A stretch of DNA of 64,000 bases from the NCBI GenBank assembly GCA_003282175.1, contig QBZX01000001.1:32615-96614 (forward strand), given 5' to 3'. Position numbers and translations under genes: made by a program. The first letter of the stretch is position 1. Every line of letters begins with the position of its first letter. The stretch comes from Pelagibacteraceae bacterium AG-337-G06. GTDB taxonomy: Bacteria > Pseudomonadota > Alphaproteobacteria > Pelagibacterales > AG-422-B15. This document shows positions 26,107 through 34,251 of the stretch, one piece after another. The notes under the pieces were generated by a model. That model did not search any database. It had not been told where the DNA came from and worked only from the letters and a program-made list of their open reading frames with translations.

Positions 26107-27306
26107 ATGACGCAAGATCTTAGATATTCAGCTTTAAAGAAAACACCTTTTCATGCAAAAACCAGTTTGGCTTCGCGAACGAACAAATATTATAACTGGA
26201 ATGGATATACAGTGCCTACAGAATACTCAACTACTGAGCTTGAATATACAGCAGCAAGAAATGGAACATCAGTTATGGATCTAACCCCTATGGGCAAATA
26301 TGAAATTATAGGAGATCATGCGCATCAATTTGTCGATTACTTAGTTACTAGAGATTTATCAAAAATGAAGGACAATACAGTAGCTTATATCATCTGGTGT
26401 AATGAAGATGGAAAGGTGATCGACGATGGTACTATTTTCAAATTTTCTTCAACAAAATTTATGCTTTGCTGTGCTGTTAAAATATATAACTGGCTTAATG
26501 ACTCAGCTTATGGTTTTGATGTTACAATTACTGATGTGACAGATACAATTGCTGCACTAGCAATTCAAGGGCCAACATCCTGTTCAACTTTAAAAAAATT
26601 TGGAGCAACAGATCTTGAAACATTAAAACCTTTTGAAATGAGAGAATATAAGATTGATGGTTCCGATATTTTAATATCACGTACAGGATTTACAGGTGAT
26701 TTGGGTTATGAATTGTGGACTGATCCAAAAAATGCAGAAACGACGTGGGACAATATTGAAATTGCTGGTAAGGAATTAAAATTAAGACCTTTTGGAATGT
26801 ATGCACTCGAAATGACTAGGATTGAAGCAGGATTTATTCAAACCAATACAGACTTTATGGCCGCAGAAGACTCATTAAGGCCGACCAGAATGAGATCACC
26901 TTATGAAATTGGAATGGGATGGCTTGTGCACTTAAACAAAAACTCATATTTTGTTGGAAAGAAAGCACTTAAAAAAGAAAAAGAAGAAAATACTACTGAA
27001 AGATGTTTAGTAGGTTTGGATATAGATGGAGATAAGCCAGCACATGGTTCTGTAATATATAACAGCAAAAAAGAGGACATTGGAATTGTAACTGCAGCTT
27101 TATGGTCTCCTATTATGAAAAAAAATATTGCACTTGCTTCACTCAAGAGACCGTACGGAATAAAAATAAAAGAAAACATATTTGCAGAAATTTATCACCC
27201 TGAAGAACTTGAGTACCGAAAAATATGGGCACGATGTAAGGTAGTTAAAAGGCAATTTTTTAACCCTGAAAGAAGAAATAAGGTACCTGCAGATCTATAC
27301 GAATAG
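26107..27306 (+). CDS. GcvT-like aminomethyltransferase family protein
   Basis: The 399-aa protein is a glycine-cleavage T-protein homologue, a tetrahydrofolate-dependent enzyme family that includes aminomethyltransferases and demethylases such as DmdA and LigM. The N-terminal WNGYTVPTEYSTTELEYTAARNG and the folate-side acid pair in CNEDGKVIDDGTIF are typical, followed by SRTGFTGDLGYELW and a C-terminal barrel with VGKKALKKEK. It is not the T-protein of a glycine cleavage cluster, as no gcvH or gcvP is near. Its position behind two flavoenzymes, next to a Rieske oxygenase operon, suggests capture of a C1 unit from a methylated amine by folate; this is inference. Confidence 0.85.
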   Translation: MTQDLRYSALKKTPFHAKTSLASRTNKYYNWNGYTVPTEYSTTELEYTAARNGTSVMDLTPMGKYEIIGDHAHQFVDYLVTRDLSKMKDNTVAYIIWCNEDGKVIDDGTIFKFSSTKFMLCCAVKIYNWLNDSAYGFDVTITDVTDTIAALAIQGPTSCSTLKKFGATDLETLKPFEMREYKIDGSDILISRTGFTGDLGYELWTDPKNAETTWDNIEIAGKELKLRPFGMYALEMTRIEAGFIQTNTDFMAAEDSLRPTRMRSPYEIGMGWLVHLNKNSYFVGKKALKKEKEENTTERCLVGLDIDGDKPAHGSVIYNSKKEDIGIVTAALWSPIMKKNIALASLKRPYGIKIKENIFAEIYHPEELEYRKIWARCKVVKRQFFNPERRNKVPADLYE

Positions 27307-27338
27307 CCAAAAAATAAGTATTTTAAAATAATTCAATT

Positions 27339-27356
27339 ATTGAACAGCTGTTCAAT
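27339..27356 (+). promoter_or_regulatory. Perfect 18-bp palindrome, operator candidate O2
   Basis: ATTGAACAGCTGTTCAAT reads the same on both strands and shares half-sites and spacing with O1 at 22908-22925. A further partial palindrome, TTCAATTATTGAA (27332-27344), overlaps its left side. It covers the predicted -35 box of the aminotransferase-Rieske operon. Confidence 0.75.
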
Positions 27357-27368
27357 TTAGGCTATAAT
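27340..27368 (+). promoter_or_regulatory. Predicted promoter giving a leaderless aminotransferase mRNA
   Basis: TTGAAC (27340-27345) and a perfect TATAAT (27363-27368) are 17 nt apart. Counting about seven bases on puts the transcription start at the ATG itself (27374), so the mRNA would be leaderless; no Shine-Dalgarno is seen. The -35 lies within palindrome O2. Confidence 0.65.
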
Positions 27369-27373
27369 GATTC

Positions 27374-28777
27374 ATGCCTAAATCAACATCACAATCTGCT
27401 AAAAACGATTTAAAGAATACTCTAGATGATAGAATCCTTCATCCGTGGCAATACTTAGAATACAGAGGTGAAGATGATCGTACATTTATCGATAAGTCTG
27501 AGGGAATTTACTTATATGACAAGACAGGAAAAAAACTGATTGATGGACCTGGAGGCATGTGGAATGTCAATGTCGGTCATGGCGTTAAAGAAATTGCGGA
27601 TGCAGTTTATAATCAAATTACTAAAATGCCATATGCAAGTCCGTTTACTGAGTCAACAGAAATAGCTCACGATTATGCATCAAGACTTGTTCAATACGCA
27701 CCGGGTGATTTAAAGAGAATTTTTTTTACGTCTGGGGGATCGTCTGCTGTGGACTCAGCATTACGATTTGTAATGTTCTATAATAATATTCTTGGCCGAA
27801 AAGAAAAAAAACAAATTATATCAAGAAACGATGCTTACCATGGCAGTACATTTTTAGGAGCTTCTTGTTCAGGCAAGGAAAGAGATAAAAATAATTTTGA
27901 TTTCGCAAGTAATATTGTTCATCATATTTCATCTCCTAATCCTTTTCGTAAACCCGATGATCTTACTGACGAAGAATTCTGTGATCTAAAAGTTCAAGAA
28001 TTAGAAAACAAAATAATTGAAATTGGGGCTGACAAGGTAGCTGCTTTCATTGCTGAACCTATCTTAGCTTCAGGTGGCGTGATTGTCCCACCAAAAGGTT
28101 ATCATAAGAAGACACATGAAATTTGTAAAAAACATGATGTGTTGTATATTTCTGACGAAATCGTCACTGGCTTTGGAAGACTTGGTCATATTTTTGCTTC
28201 AGAAAATTATTTTGATTTTACACCAGATATTATTCTTTTGGCTAAAGGGATTACATCTGGATATGTGCCTTGTGGAGCAGTTGTTATATCGGAGCGATTG
28301 ATGTCCAAATTAGATAATAAAGAGAAAGTAATTTTTTCAAACGGTTTCACAGACTCAGGGCATCCTGTTAGTATGGCCGCCGCAACTGCTACTTTAGACT
28401 ACATTGAAAAAACAAACTTACTTGATCACGTAAAAGATGTTGGTCCTTATTTTCAAGCAAAATTAAGAGAGCTTACTGATTTGCCAATTGTTGGTGAAGT
28501 TAGAGGTGAAGGTCTAATGGCTGCAGTAGAATGTGTTGGCAATAAAGATAAAAAAGATCCACTCAATTTATCCTATGAGATTGGCTCTAGGATTAATGAA
28601 CATTGCCAGCAACTTGGTTTAATTGTACGACCATTATTTAGTACATGTGTCATGTCACCGTCATTAATTATCACGAAGGAACAAATTGATGACCTTGTTT
28701 CTATTTTGCGTAAAGGCATAGAGTTAGCAACTGATGATATCAAAAAAGAAGGTCTTTGGTCAGCAACTTCAAATTAA
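27374..28777 (+). CDS. Class III PLP-dependent aminotransferase
   Basis: The 467-aa enzyme shares the class III fold: FTSGGSSAVDSALRF and AYHGSTFLGAS for cofactor and substrate binding, the Asp in YISDEIVTGFGRLG, and the PLP lysine in LLAKGITSGYVPCG. It differs much from the SpuC-like paralogue, with less of the diamine pattern, and may use an omega-amino acid or another amine. It heads the operon aminotransferase - Rieske oxygenase - FAD oxidase, then the Pot transporter, all within short gaps. The Rieske start overlaps its stop by 1 nt. The promoter with O2 suggests control by the BetI-like repressor. Substrate unknown. Confidence 0.9.
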   Translation: MPKSTSQSAKNDLKNTLDDRILHPWQYLEYRGEDDRTFIDKSEGIYLYDKTGKKLIDGPGGMWNVNVGHGVKEIADAVYNQITKMPYASPFTESTEIAHDYASRLVQYAPGDLKRIFFTSGGSSAVDSALRFVMFYNNILGRKEKKQIISRNDAYHGSTFLGASCSGKERDKNNFDFASNIVHHISSPNPFRKPDDLTDEEFCDLKVQELENKIIEIGADKVAAFIAEPILASGGVIVPPKGYHKKTHEICKKHDVLYISDEIVTGFGRLGHIFASENYFDFTPDIILLAKGITSGYVPCGAVVISERLMSKLDNKEKVIFSNGFTDSGHPVSMAAATATLDYIEKTNLLDHVKDVGPYFQAKLRELTDLPIVGEVRGEGLMAAVECVGNKDKKDPLNLSYEIGSRINEHCQQLGLIVRPLFSTCVMSPSLIITKEQIDDLVSILRKGIELATDDIKKEGLWSATSN

Positions 28778-30015
28778 TGACCTTTTTTAATCAACTTAAA
28801 GAAAGATATGAAGAAGGAAAGACTCTTCCGCAAGAGTTTTATACAGACGAAGAAATATTCTCTGACGAAATGAAAAAAATTTATTTCAAACAGTGGCTAA
28901 TGGTTGATCATGTTAGCCGTATTCCAAATCCTGGAGATTATTTTTTATTTAACGCAGAAAAAGAGTCCATAATTCTAATACGTGGAAGGGATAGTCAAGT
29001 TAGAGCTTTTTACAACGTTTGTTCTCATCGTGGCTCAAGAATATGTTTGGAAGAAGAAGGAACAAAAAAACTGTTAGTTTGTCCATATCATGCTTGGAGT
29101 TTCTCTGCAGAGGGTAAATTAAAGTCAGCACGCTACATGCCAGATGATTTTAAAATGGAAGATTGGGGTTTAAAGCCTTGTCATATGAATATCTATCAAG
29201 GCTTGATATTCATAAATCTTTCAATGGATGAACCAATGGATTTTAATGAGTTTATTGCTCCATTGACTGAGCTTGTAAATTTTCATAATCCTGAAAAGGC
29301 AAAGATTGCTGCTAGACGAAAATATCCTACGAAAGCTAATTTCAAACTTGTCCTAGAAAATTTCCAAGAATGCTATCACTGTGGTCCAGCACATCCAGAG
29401 CTATGTTCAGTACATGAAAAAGACTGGGTATTCACAATGGGTGCCGGTCTTGGAACGGCCCCGGAAAAAGAAACACAAGAATATTTAAAAAAGATTCAAC
29501 CATGGATTGAGGATTGCAAAACAAAAGGAATTCCCTCAAAAACATATTTAGAAACTGAAGAAGGATTAAGTAAGGGATTAAATCGATACGTAGACCGTAC
29601 ACCCATTGGAAATGGAAATTTATCACAAACTAAAGATGGCAAACCAGCCTCTAAACTAATGGGTCAGTTTAAAGAATTTGATGGTGGTTTATCCCAAGTA
29701 AGTTTTAATCCTTTTAGCTGTTGTTACTTTACAAATGATTTTGGAGTTATGTTTATATTTAAGCCATTATCAATTTTGCAGTCTGAAGTTGAATTGATTT
29801 GGTTAGTCAATGAGGAAGCTGAAGAAGGCAAAGATTTTAATGAAGAAAACCTTACTCACATATGGGACGTAACCACTGCACATGACACAACCATTATTGA
29901 AAATAATCAAAATGGTTTGTTGTCTCATTCATTTAGTCCTGGAGTACTCTCACAGAACGAGTCTGCCGTCACGTATTTTTATGATTGGTATTTTACCAAT
30001 ATGAGACTACCATAA
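28777..30015 (+). CDS. Rieske non-heme iron oxygenase alpha subunit, quaternary-amine type
   Basis: The ORF track begins at a TTG at 28756; the ATG at 28777 overlaps the preceding stop by 1 nt, so I chose it (412 aa). The Rieske cluster ligands are C82-x-H84 and C102-x2-H105 in NVCSHRGSR and VCPYHAW. The catalytic iron site is ENFQECYHCGPAHP, with His201 and His206, and an Asp in the later TTAHDTTIIENN. The bridging residue is Glu198, as in carnitine oxygenase CntA, where most Rieske oxygenases use Asp. This points to a quaternary or N-methylated amine substrate, such as betaines or carnitine, giving demethylation or cleavage. The reductase partner is not in the window. Confidence 0.9.
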   Translation: MTFFNQLKERYEEGKTLPQEFYTDEEIFSDEMKKIYFKQWLMVDHVSRIPNPGDYFLFNAEKESIILIRGRDSQVRAFYNVCSHRGSRICLEEEGTKKLLVCPYHAWSFSAEGKLKSARYMPDDFKMEDWGLKPCHMNIYQGLIFINLSMDEPMDFNEFIAPLTELVNFHNPEKAKIAARRKYPTKANFKLVLENFQECYHCGPAHPELCSVHEKDWVFTMGAGLGTAPEKETQEYLKKIQPWIEDCKTKGIPSKTYLETEEGLSKGLNRYVDRTPIGNGNLSQTKDGKPASKLMGQFKEFDGGLSQVSFNPFSCCYFTNDFGVMFIFKPLSILQSEVELIWLVNEEAEEGKDFNEENLTHIWDVTTAHDTTIIENNQNGLLSHSFSPGVLSQNESAVTYFYDWYFTNMRLP

Positions 30016-30032
30016 TGTAGGACAAATTTCTT

Positions 30033-31388
30033 ATGAAACAGCTGTACAACAAGAATATTTACGACGTTAATAAACCAGTAGAAAGCTATTGGGAAGAGGT
30101 CAGCAGCATTGACCAAAATAAGTATCCAGAATTAGTTGGAGATCAATCATGTGATGTATGTGTCATTGGAGGTGGCTTTACAGGCATTAGTACGGCTTAT
30201 CATATTGCAAAAAATTATGGTGGAGATGTAAGAGTGTTAGAATCTGGGCACTATGGTTTTGCAAGTAGTGCAAGGAATGCGGGTTTTTGCTGTCTACCTG
30301 CTACAAAGTTATCTACCACACAATTAATAAAAAAGTTTGGTATGGAAGAGACAAAGAAATTTTTTTCATCTCAAATTGAAGGTGTTGATCTTCTTGCATC
30401 TATAATATCAGAAAATAATATTGATTGTGAAAAAGTAGGTGATGGCAACCTTGATGTAGCTCACCATCCAGGCAGCAGTGAAGAGTTAAAAGAATGGGGA
30501 AATGAACTGAAAGAGTATTTTGGTATTAATACAAAATGGATACCTAAAGAAGAATTTGATGAAGTTGGACATCAATCAACTGAACAATTTGGAGCAGTTT
30601 TTACAGAGGCTGGATTTGCAATGAATCCGATGGCGTTTATGCGAGGCTTTGCATCAGCAACTGTAGATGCAGGCGCAAAATTACATAGTTTTTCAAGAGT
30701 AAAAAAATGGGAGAGAAATGGATCACATAAGCTAATAACAGATGGTGGATCAATTACTGCGAATAAAGTTGTTGTAGCGACTAATGGTTACACAGATGAG
30801 TCACTACATCCAAGTTTTGCAAATCGAATGATGCCAGTCCTATCAAATATTATTGTTACCAGAGAAATGAGTGATGATGAATTTAAGTTACAAAACTACA
30901 AAACATTAAATCCCATATGTAATTCTAGAGAAATTTTATATTATTATAGAAGAATGCCTTCTAACAGGATGTTGTTTGGCACAAGAGGTGATACTTATGG
31001 TGATGATGCAAGTGCGCTAAAAATGAGAGAATTTATGACTCAAAAATTTAGAGGCGTTTTTCCTAATTGGAATAATATTGATATTGATCACTACTGGAGA
31101 GGTACAGTTGTAATGACTAGAGATTTTGTACCTGCATTTGGCGCATTAGATGACGACAAGTCAGTGTTATTTTCATATGGCTATCAGGCAAATGGTAACA
31201 ATACTACAGTTTATTGTGGAAAGAAGTTGGCTGAGATGATCTATGAATCCAATAGTGGAGAAACTAATATTTCTAAAGTCTATCAAGGACTCTCTCCAAA
31301 AATACCACTAGGGTTTTTAAGATTATGGTATTTAAGACTATATCTATGGTATTCAAATTTTACAGATAAAAGTAAAAAAGAAATATAA
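30033..31388 (+). CDS. FAD-dependent amine oxidase, DAO family (PuuB-like)
   Basis: The 451-aa flavoenzyme of the DAO family starts with a family N-terminal extension (VESYWEEVSSIDQ...) and then the dinucleotide fold CDVCVIGGGFTGISTAYHIAKN and the FAD segment GFASSARNAGFC. The C-terminal part has HYWRGTVVMTRDFVPAFG and SYGYQANGNN. It resembles PuuB (gamma-glutamylputrescine oxidase), but sarcosine or dimethylglycine oxidases are related, so either a gamma-glutamyl amine or an N-methyl amine could be the substrate. It follows the Rieske gene by 17 nt. In the Puu route it would turn gamma-Glu-putrescine into the aldehyde; the aldehyde dehydrogenase (PuuC) is missing from this window. Confidence 0.8.
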   Translation: MKQLYNKNIYDVNKPVESYWEEVSSIDQNKYPELVGDQSCDVCVIGGGFTGISTAYHIAKNYGGDVRVLESGHYGFASSARNAGFCCLPATKLSTTQLIKKFGMEETKKFFSSQIEGVDLLASIISENNIDCEKVGDGNLDVAHHPGSSEELKEWGNELKEYFGINTKWIPKEEFDEVGHQSTEQFGAVFTEAGFAMNPMAFMRGFASATVDAGAKLHSFSRVKKWERNGSHKLITDGGSITANKVVVATNGYTDESLHPSFANRMMPVLSNIIVTREMSDDEFKLQNYKTLNPICNSREILYYYRRMPSNRMLFGTRGDTYGDDASALKMREFMTQKFRGVFPNWNNIDIDHYWRGTVVMTRDFVPAFGALDDDKSVLFSYGYQANGNNTTVYCGKKLAEMIYESNSGETNISKVYQGLSPKIPLGFLRLWYLRLYLWYSNFTDKSKKEI

Positions 31389-31424
31389 ATTGCATCTATT
31401 ATTTATATAAATTAAAATTTTCAA

Positions 31425-32309
31425 ATGTTGCAAGTTTGGAAGTCATTTTATGCAAGGAGTGATCCTGCAAAAGCTTATTCACTTCTTTCTCCTGCATTGA
31501 TTCTAGTTACTTTAGCTATGCTTATACCTTTAGGGCTAATGTTGAGTTTTAGCTTTTTCACTCAAGTTAGCTTTACTGAAATTGACTACTCTTTCACCGT
31601 TCAAAGGTATATTGATTTTTTTCAAAAGAACTTGCTTGTCTCTTTACTTATAAAATCAGTGAAGATTTCGTTTATTGTAACTTTTGTAACTCTTCTTACT
31701 GCATATCCTGTCTGTTATTACATAGCTTTTTATGTAAAGAAAAATAAAATGTTATGGCTTGTTTTACTGACTTTACCTTTCTGGACATCTTATCTTTTAA
31801 GGGTTTTTTCCTGGAAAATTATACTTGGAACTAAGGGAGTTATTAATTCTTCTTTAATTAATGCAGGACTACTTAGCGAACCTCTCACTTTTCTAATGTA
31901 TTCTGAGACTGCAGTTATCATAACACTTACCCATGCATGGGCAGCATTTGCCTTATTACCTTTGTATGTATCATTGGATAAAATAGATTTTTCTCTAATT
32001 GAAGCTGCCAGAGACTTAGGATTGTCAAGATTAGAAACTTTTTGGAAAATTACACTTCCATTATCTCTTCCTGGAATAATTGGTGCCATACTAATCATTT
32101 TTATTCCAACAGTAGGAGATTATGTTACTCCTGCATTACTTGGAGGAACTGATGGGAGAATGCTATCAAATATGATCCAGGCTTACTTTGGAAAAGTAAA
32201 CAATCTTCCTCTTGGTGCCGCGTCTGCAACTATTATGCTTATTACTGTTGCGATAGTGACAATGATTGTTTCATATACAACAAAAAAACTTACTCAAAGG
32301 ATTTCATAA
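31425..32309 (+). CDS. potB: Polyamine-type ABC permease (PotB-like)
   Basis: The 294-aa inner-membrane protein has six hydrophobic helices and the ATPase-contact motif EAARDLGLSRLETFWKITLPLSLPGI. In the polyamine/opine family of MetI-fold permeases, PotB pairs with PotC. The VTLLTAYPVCYYIAFYVKKN and SETAVIITLTHAWAAFALLPLYV segments are typical. It starts 36 nt after the oxidase and is followed by the PotC-like permease with no gap (TAAGTG). Together with the ATPase at 33.1 kb and the binding protein on the opposite strand it should form a spermidine/putrescine-type importer. The ligand, whether polyamine or N-methylated amine, is open. Confidence 0.9.
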   Translation: MLQVWKSFYARSDPAKAYSLLSPALILVTLAMLIPLGLMLSFSFFTQVSFTEIDYSFTVQRYIDFFQKNLLVSLLIKSVKISFIVTFVTLLTAYPVCYYIAFYVKKNKMLWLVLLTLPFWTSYLLRVFSWKIILGTKGVINSSLINAGLLSEPLTFLMYSETAVIITLTHAWAAFALLPLYVSLDKIDFSLIEAARDLGLSRLETFWKITLPLSLPGIIGAILIIFIPTVGDYVTPALLGGTDGRMLSNMIQAYFGKVNNLPLGAASATIMLITVAIVTMIVSYTTKKLTQRIS

Positions 32310-33125
32310 GTGGAACAAAAGAACAATACATTGTTAATCTATACATTATTGTATTTTGCATTTTTATATATCCCTGTTTTATTCTTGCCAATATTTAGCT
32401 TTAATGATGCAAATTATATGTCATTTCCACTCTCAGGATTTACAACAGAGCATTATGAAGAAATGTGGGCAAAAACAAATTTACATAAAGCTCTTTGGGC
32501 TAGTATCAAAGTAGGTGTAGTTGCAAGTGTCGTCAGCACAACAATTGCACTTTTCGCAGCCAAAGCATTCGCACGTTATAAATTCAGAGGGCAAAATATT
32601 TCTTACGGGGCTATTATGATTCCTTTTTTAATACCAGAAATTATTTTAGCGGTTGCAATACTTGTTATTTGGTTAAGCCTTGGTTTTAAATTAGGACTTG
32701 TACCGGTAACTTTAGGACATATTCTTTTTTGTACTCCATTTGCAATGCTTATTTTAATTGCTCGTATAGAAGGCTTTGATTTCTCACTAGAGGAAGCATC
32801 AAGAGACCTTGGGGAAAACGCCTGGGGGACATTTTACCGAGTATCTCTTCCATTATACCTACCAGGCATAATAGCTTCACTTTTATTGAGTTTTATAATT
32901 TCATTTGATGAATTTGTTCTGGCATTCTTCCTAACTGGAAGCGATGCAACATTGCCTATGTATATGTGGGCTCAAATGAGATTTATTCAGAAACTGCCTC
33001 ATGTATTAGCTTTAGGAGCGGTTATAATTGTGTTTACTACTTTTATAGTTTTGTTAGCATTCTGGTTGAGAAACCTTGGCCAAGGAAAAGAGAAAGCTGA
33101 ATTTGGAATAAAAATACATGAATGA
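32310..33125 (+). CDS. potC: Polyamine-type ABC permease (PotC-like)
   Basis: The 271-aa permease starts at a GTG directly after the PotB stop. It has six hydrophobic segments and the EAA loop EEASRDLGENAWGTFYRVSLPLYLPGI, with the family's FIISFDEFVLAFFLTG near the end. It forms the channel with PotB. The start codon GTG and 0-nt spacing suggest translational coupling. It overlaps the next gene, the ATPase, by 8 nt. Function follows from the cluster rather than from a substrate-specific motif. Confidence 0.9.
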   Translation: MEQKNNTLLIYTLLYFAFLYIPVLFLPIFSFNDANYMSFPLSGFTTEHYEEMWAKTNLHKALWASIKVGVVASVVSTTIALFAAKAFARYKFRGQNISYGAIMIPFLIPEIILAVAILVIWLSLGFKLGLVPVTLGHILFCTPFAMLILIARIEGFDFSLEEASRDLGENAWGTFYRVSLPLYLPGIIASLLLSFIISFDEFVLAFFLTGSDATLPMYMWAQMRFIQKLPHVLALGAVIIVFTTFIVLLAFWLRNLGQGKEKAEFGIKIHE

Positions 33126-34200
33126 TTCTTTCATACAGATAAACGGAATTTCTAAGCATTTTGGAAATGTAAAAGCAGTAGATGATGTCTCTTTTCAAAT
33201 CAAAGAGGGAGAGTTTTTCTCTCTGCTAGGCCCGTCAGGTTGTGGCAAAACAACATTATTGAGATTACTAGCTGGCTTTGAGTATCCTACTAGTGGCAAT
33301 CTATTACTTGATGGCAGTGATATTACTGCATTACCTCCTGATAAAAGACCTACAAATATGGTTTTTCAGAATTATGCAATATTTCCACATATCAATGTTG
33401 AAAAAAATGTTCAGTTTGGCTTGAGAAAACTTGGCTTAACAAATGATGAAATTATCAAAAGAGTTAAGGATGTTTTGTCGTTAGTAAAATTAGAAGGTTA
33501 TGAGGAACGCTATAGTAGCCAACTATCTGGAGGTCAAAGACAAAGAGTGGCATTAGCAAGGGCTTTAGTAAGACAACCGAAAGTATTATTATTGGATGAG
33601 CCACTTGGGGCACTAGATAAAAAGTTACGTGACGAAATGCAACTTGAACTAAGAACTCTTCAAAAAGAGATTGGAATAACTTTTGTATTTGTTACACACG
33701 ATCAGCAGGAGGCTATTAGTATGTCAGATCGTGTTGCGGTGATGAGTGAGGGTAAAATTCAGCAGATGTCATCTCCAAACGAATTATATAAAAATCCTCA
33801 AAATATATTTGTGAGTGACTTTATTGGCGAAACTAATTTTTTAAAAGCTAAGACAGATTCTAAAGATGGAGAATATATTAATGTTAACATTGAAGACCTT
33901 GGTTCATTTAAAATAAAAAATAATCTCAATATAAGTGAAAATGCCTCAGATGTTATTTGCAGCGTTCGTCCAGAGACAATGATGATTGACAAAGAAAAAT
34001 CAGACTGGGATATTTGCTTAGAAGGTATAATCAAGCAAACATCATATCTAGGTGAAATGACAAAATTTTACGTTGAAACTAAAGAAATAGAAAAAATTAT
34101 AACCGTATCATCACAATATTTTGATAATCAATCTTTTCAAGATGGTAAATGCTTTATCAGCATAAATTTAAACGATATTTCCTTACTGAATAAAAAATAG
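33118..34200 (+). CDS. potA: Polyamine-type ABC ATPase (PotA-like)
   Basis: The 360-aa ATPase has Walker A GPSGCGKTT, Q-loop FQNYAIFPH, signature LSGGQRQRVALARAL, Walker B VLLLDEPLGALD and the switch His in VTHDQQEA. The C-terminal 120 residues form the TOBE-type regulatory domain of MalK/PotA-like proteins (VICSVRPETMMI, then YLGEMTKFYVE). It powers the PotBC channel. It overlaps the potC-like gene by 8 nt and is the last gene of the plus-strand operon. A terminator that starts within its stop codon follows. Confidence 0.93.
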   Translation: MNDSFIQINGISKHFGNVKAVDDVSFQIKEGEFFSLLGPSGCGKTTLLRLLAGFEYPTSGNLLLDGSDITALPPDKRPTNMVFQNYAIFPHINVEKNVQFGLRKLGLTNDEIIKRVKDVLSLVKLEGYEERYSSQLSGGQRQRVALARALVRQPKVLLLDEPLGALDKKLRDEMQLELRTLQKEIGITFVFVTHDQQEAISMSDRVAVMSEGKIQQMSSPNELYKNPQNIFVSDFIGETNFLKAKTDSKDGEYINVNIEDLGSFKIKNNLNISENASDVICSVRPETMMIDKEKSDWDICLEGIIKQTSYLGEMTKFYVETKEIEKIITVSSQYFDNQSFQDGKCFISINLNDISLLNKK

Positions 34201-34229
34201 CCTGTCCTCAAGAGAAAACAGGCTATTTT
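34194..34229 (+). terminator. Terminator between potA-like and facing potD-like gene
   Basis: AAAATAGCCTGT (34194-34205) pairs with ACAGGCTATTTT (34218-34229), with a 12-nt loop. The A- and T-rich ends on both sides make it a plausible two-way terminator for the convergent operons. The left arm contains the potA stop codon. Confidence 0.8.
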
Positions 34230-34251
34230 AAATTAGTCAATTAGCAGTGAA

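Noticed and set aside
28756-28776. Seven-residue N-terminal extension of the Rieske protein
   Set aside because: It needs a TTG inside the preceding gene; the ATG overlapping the stop is the normal coupled start.
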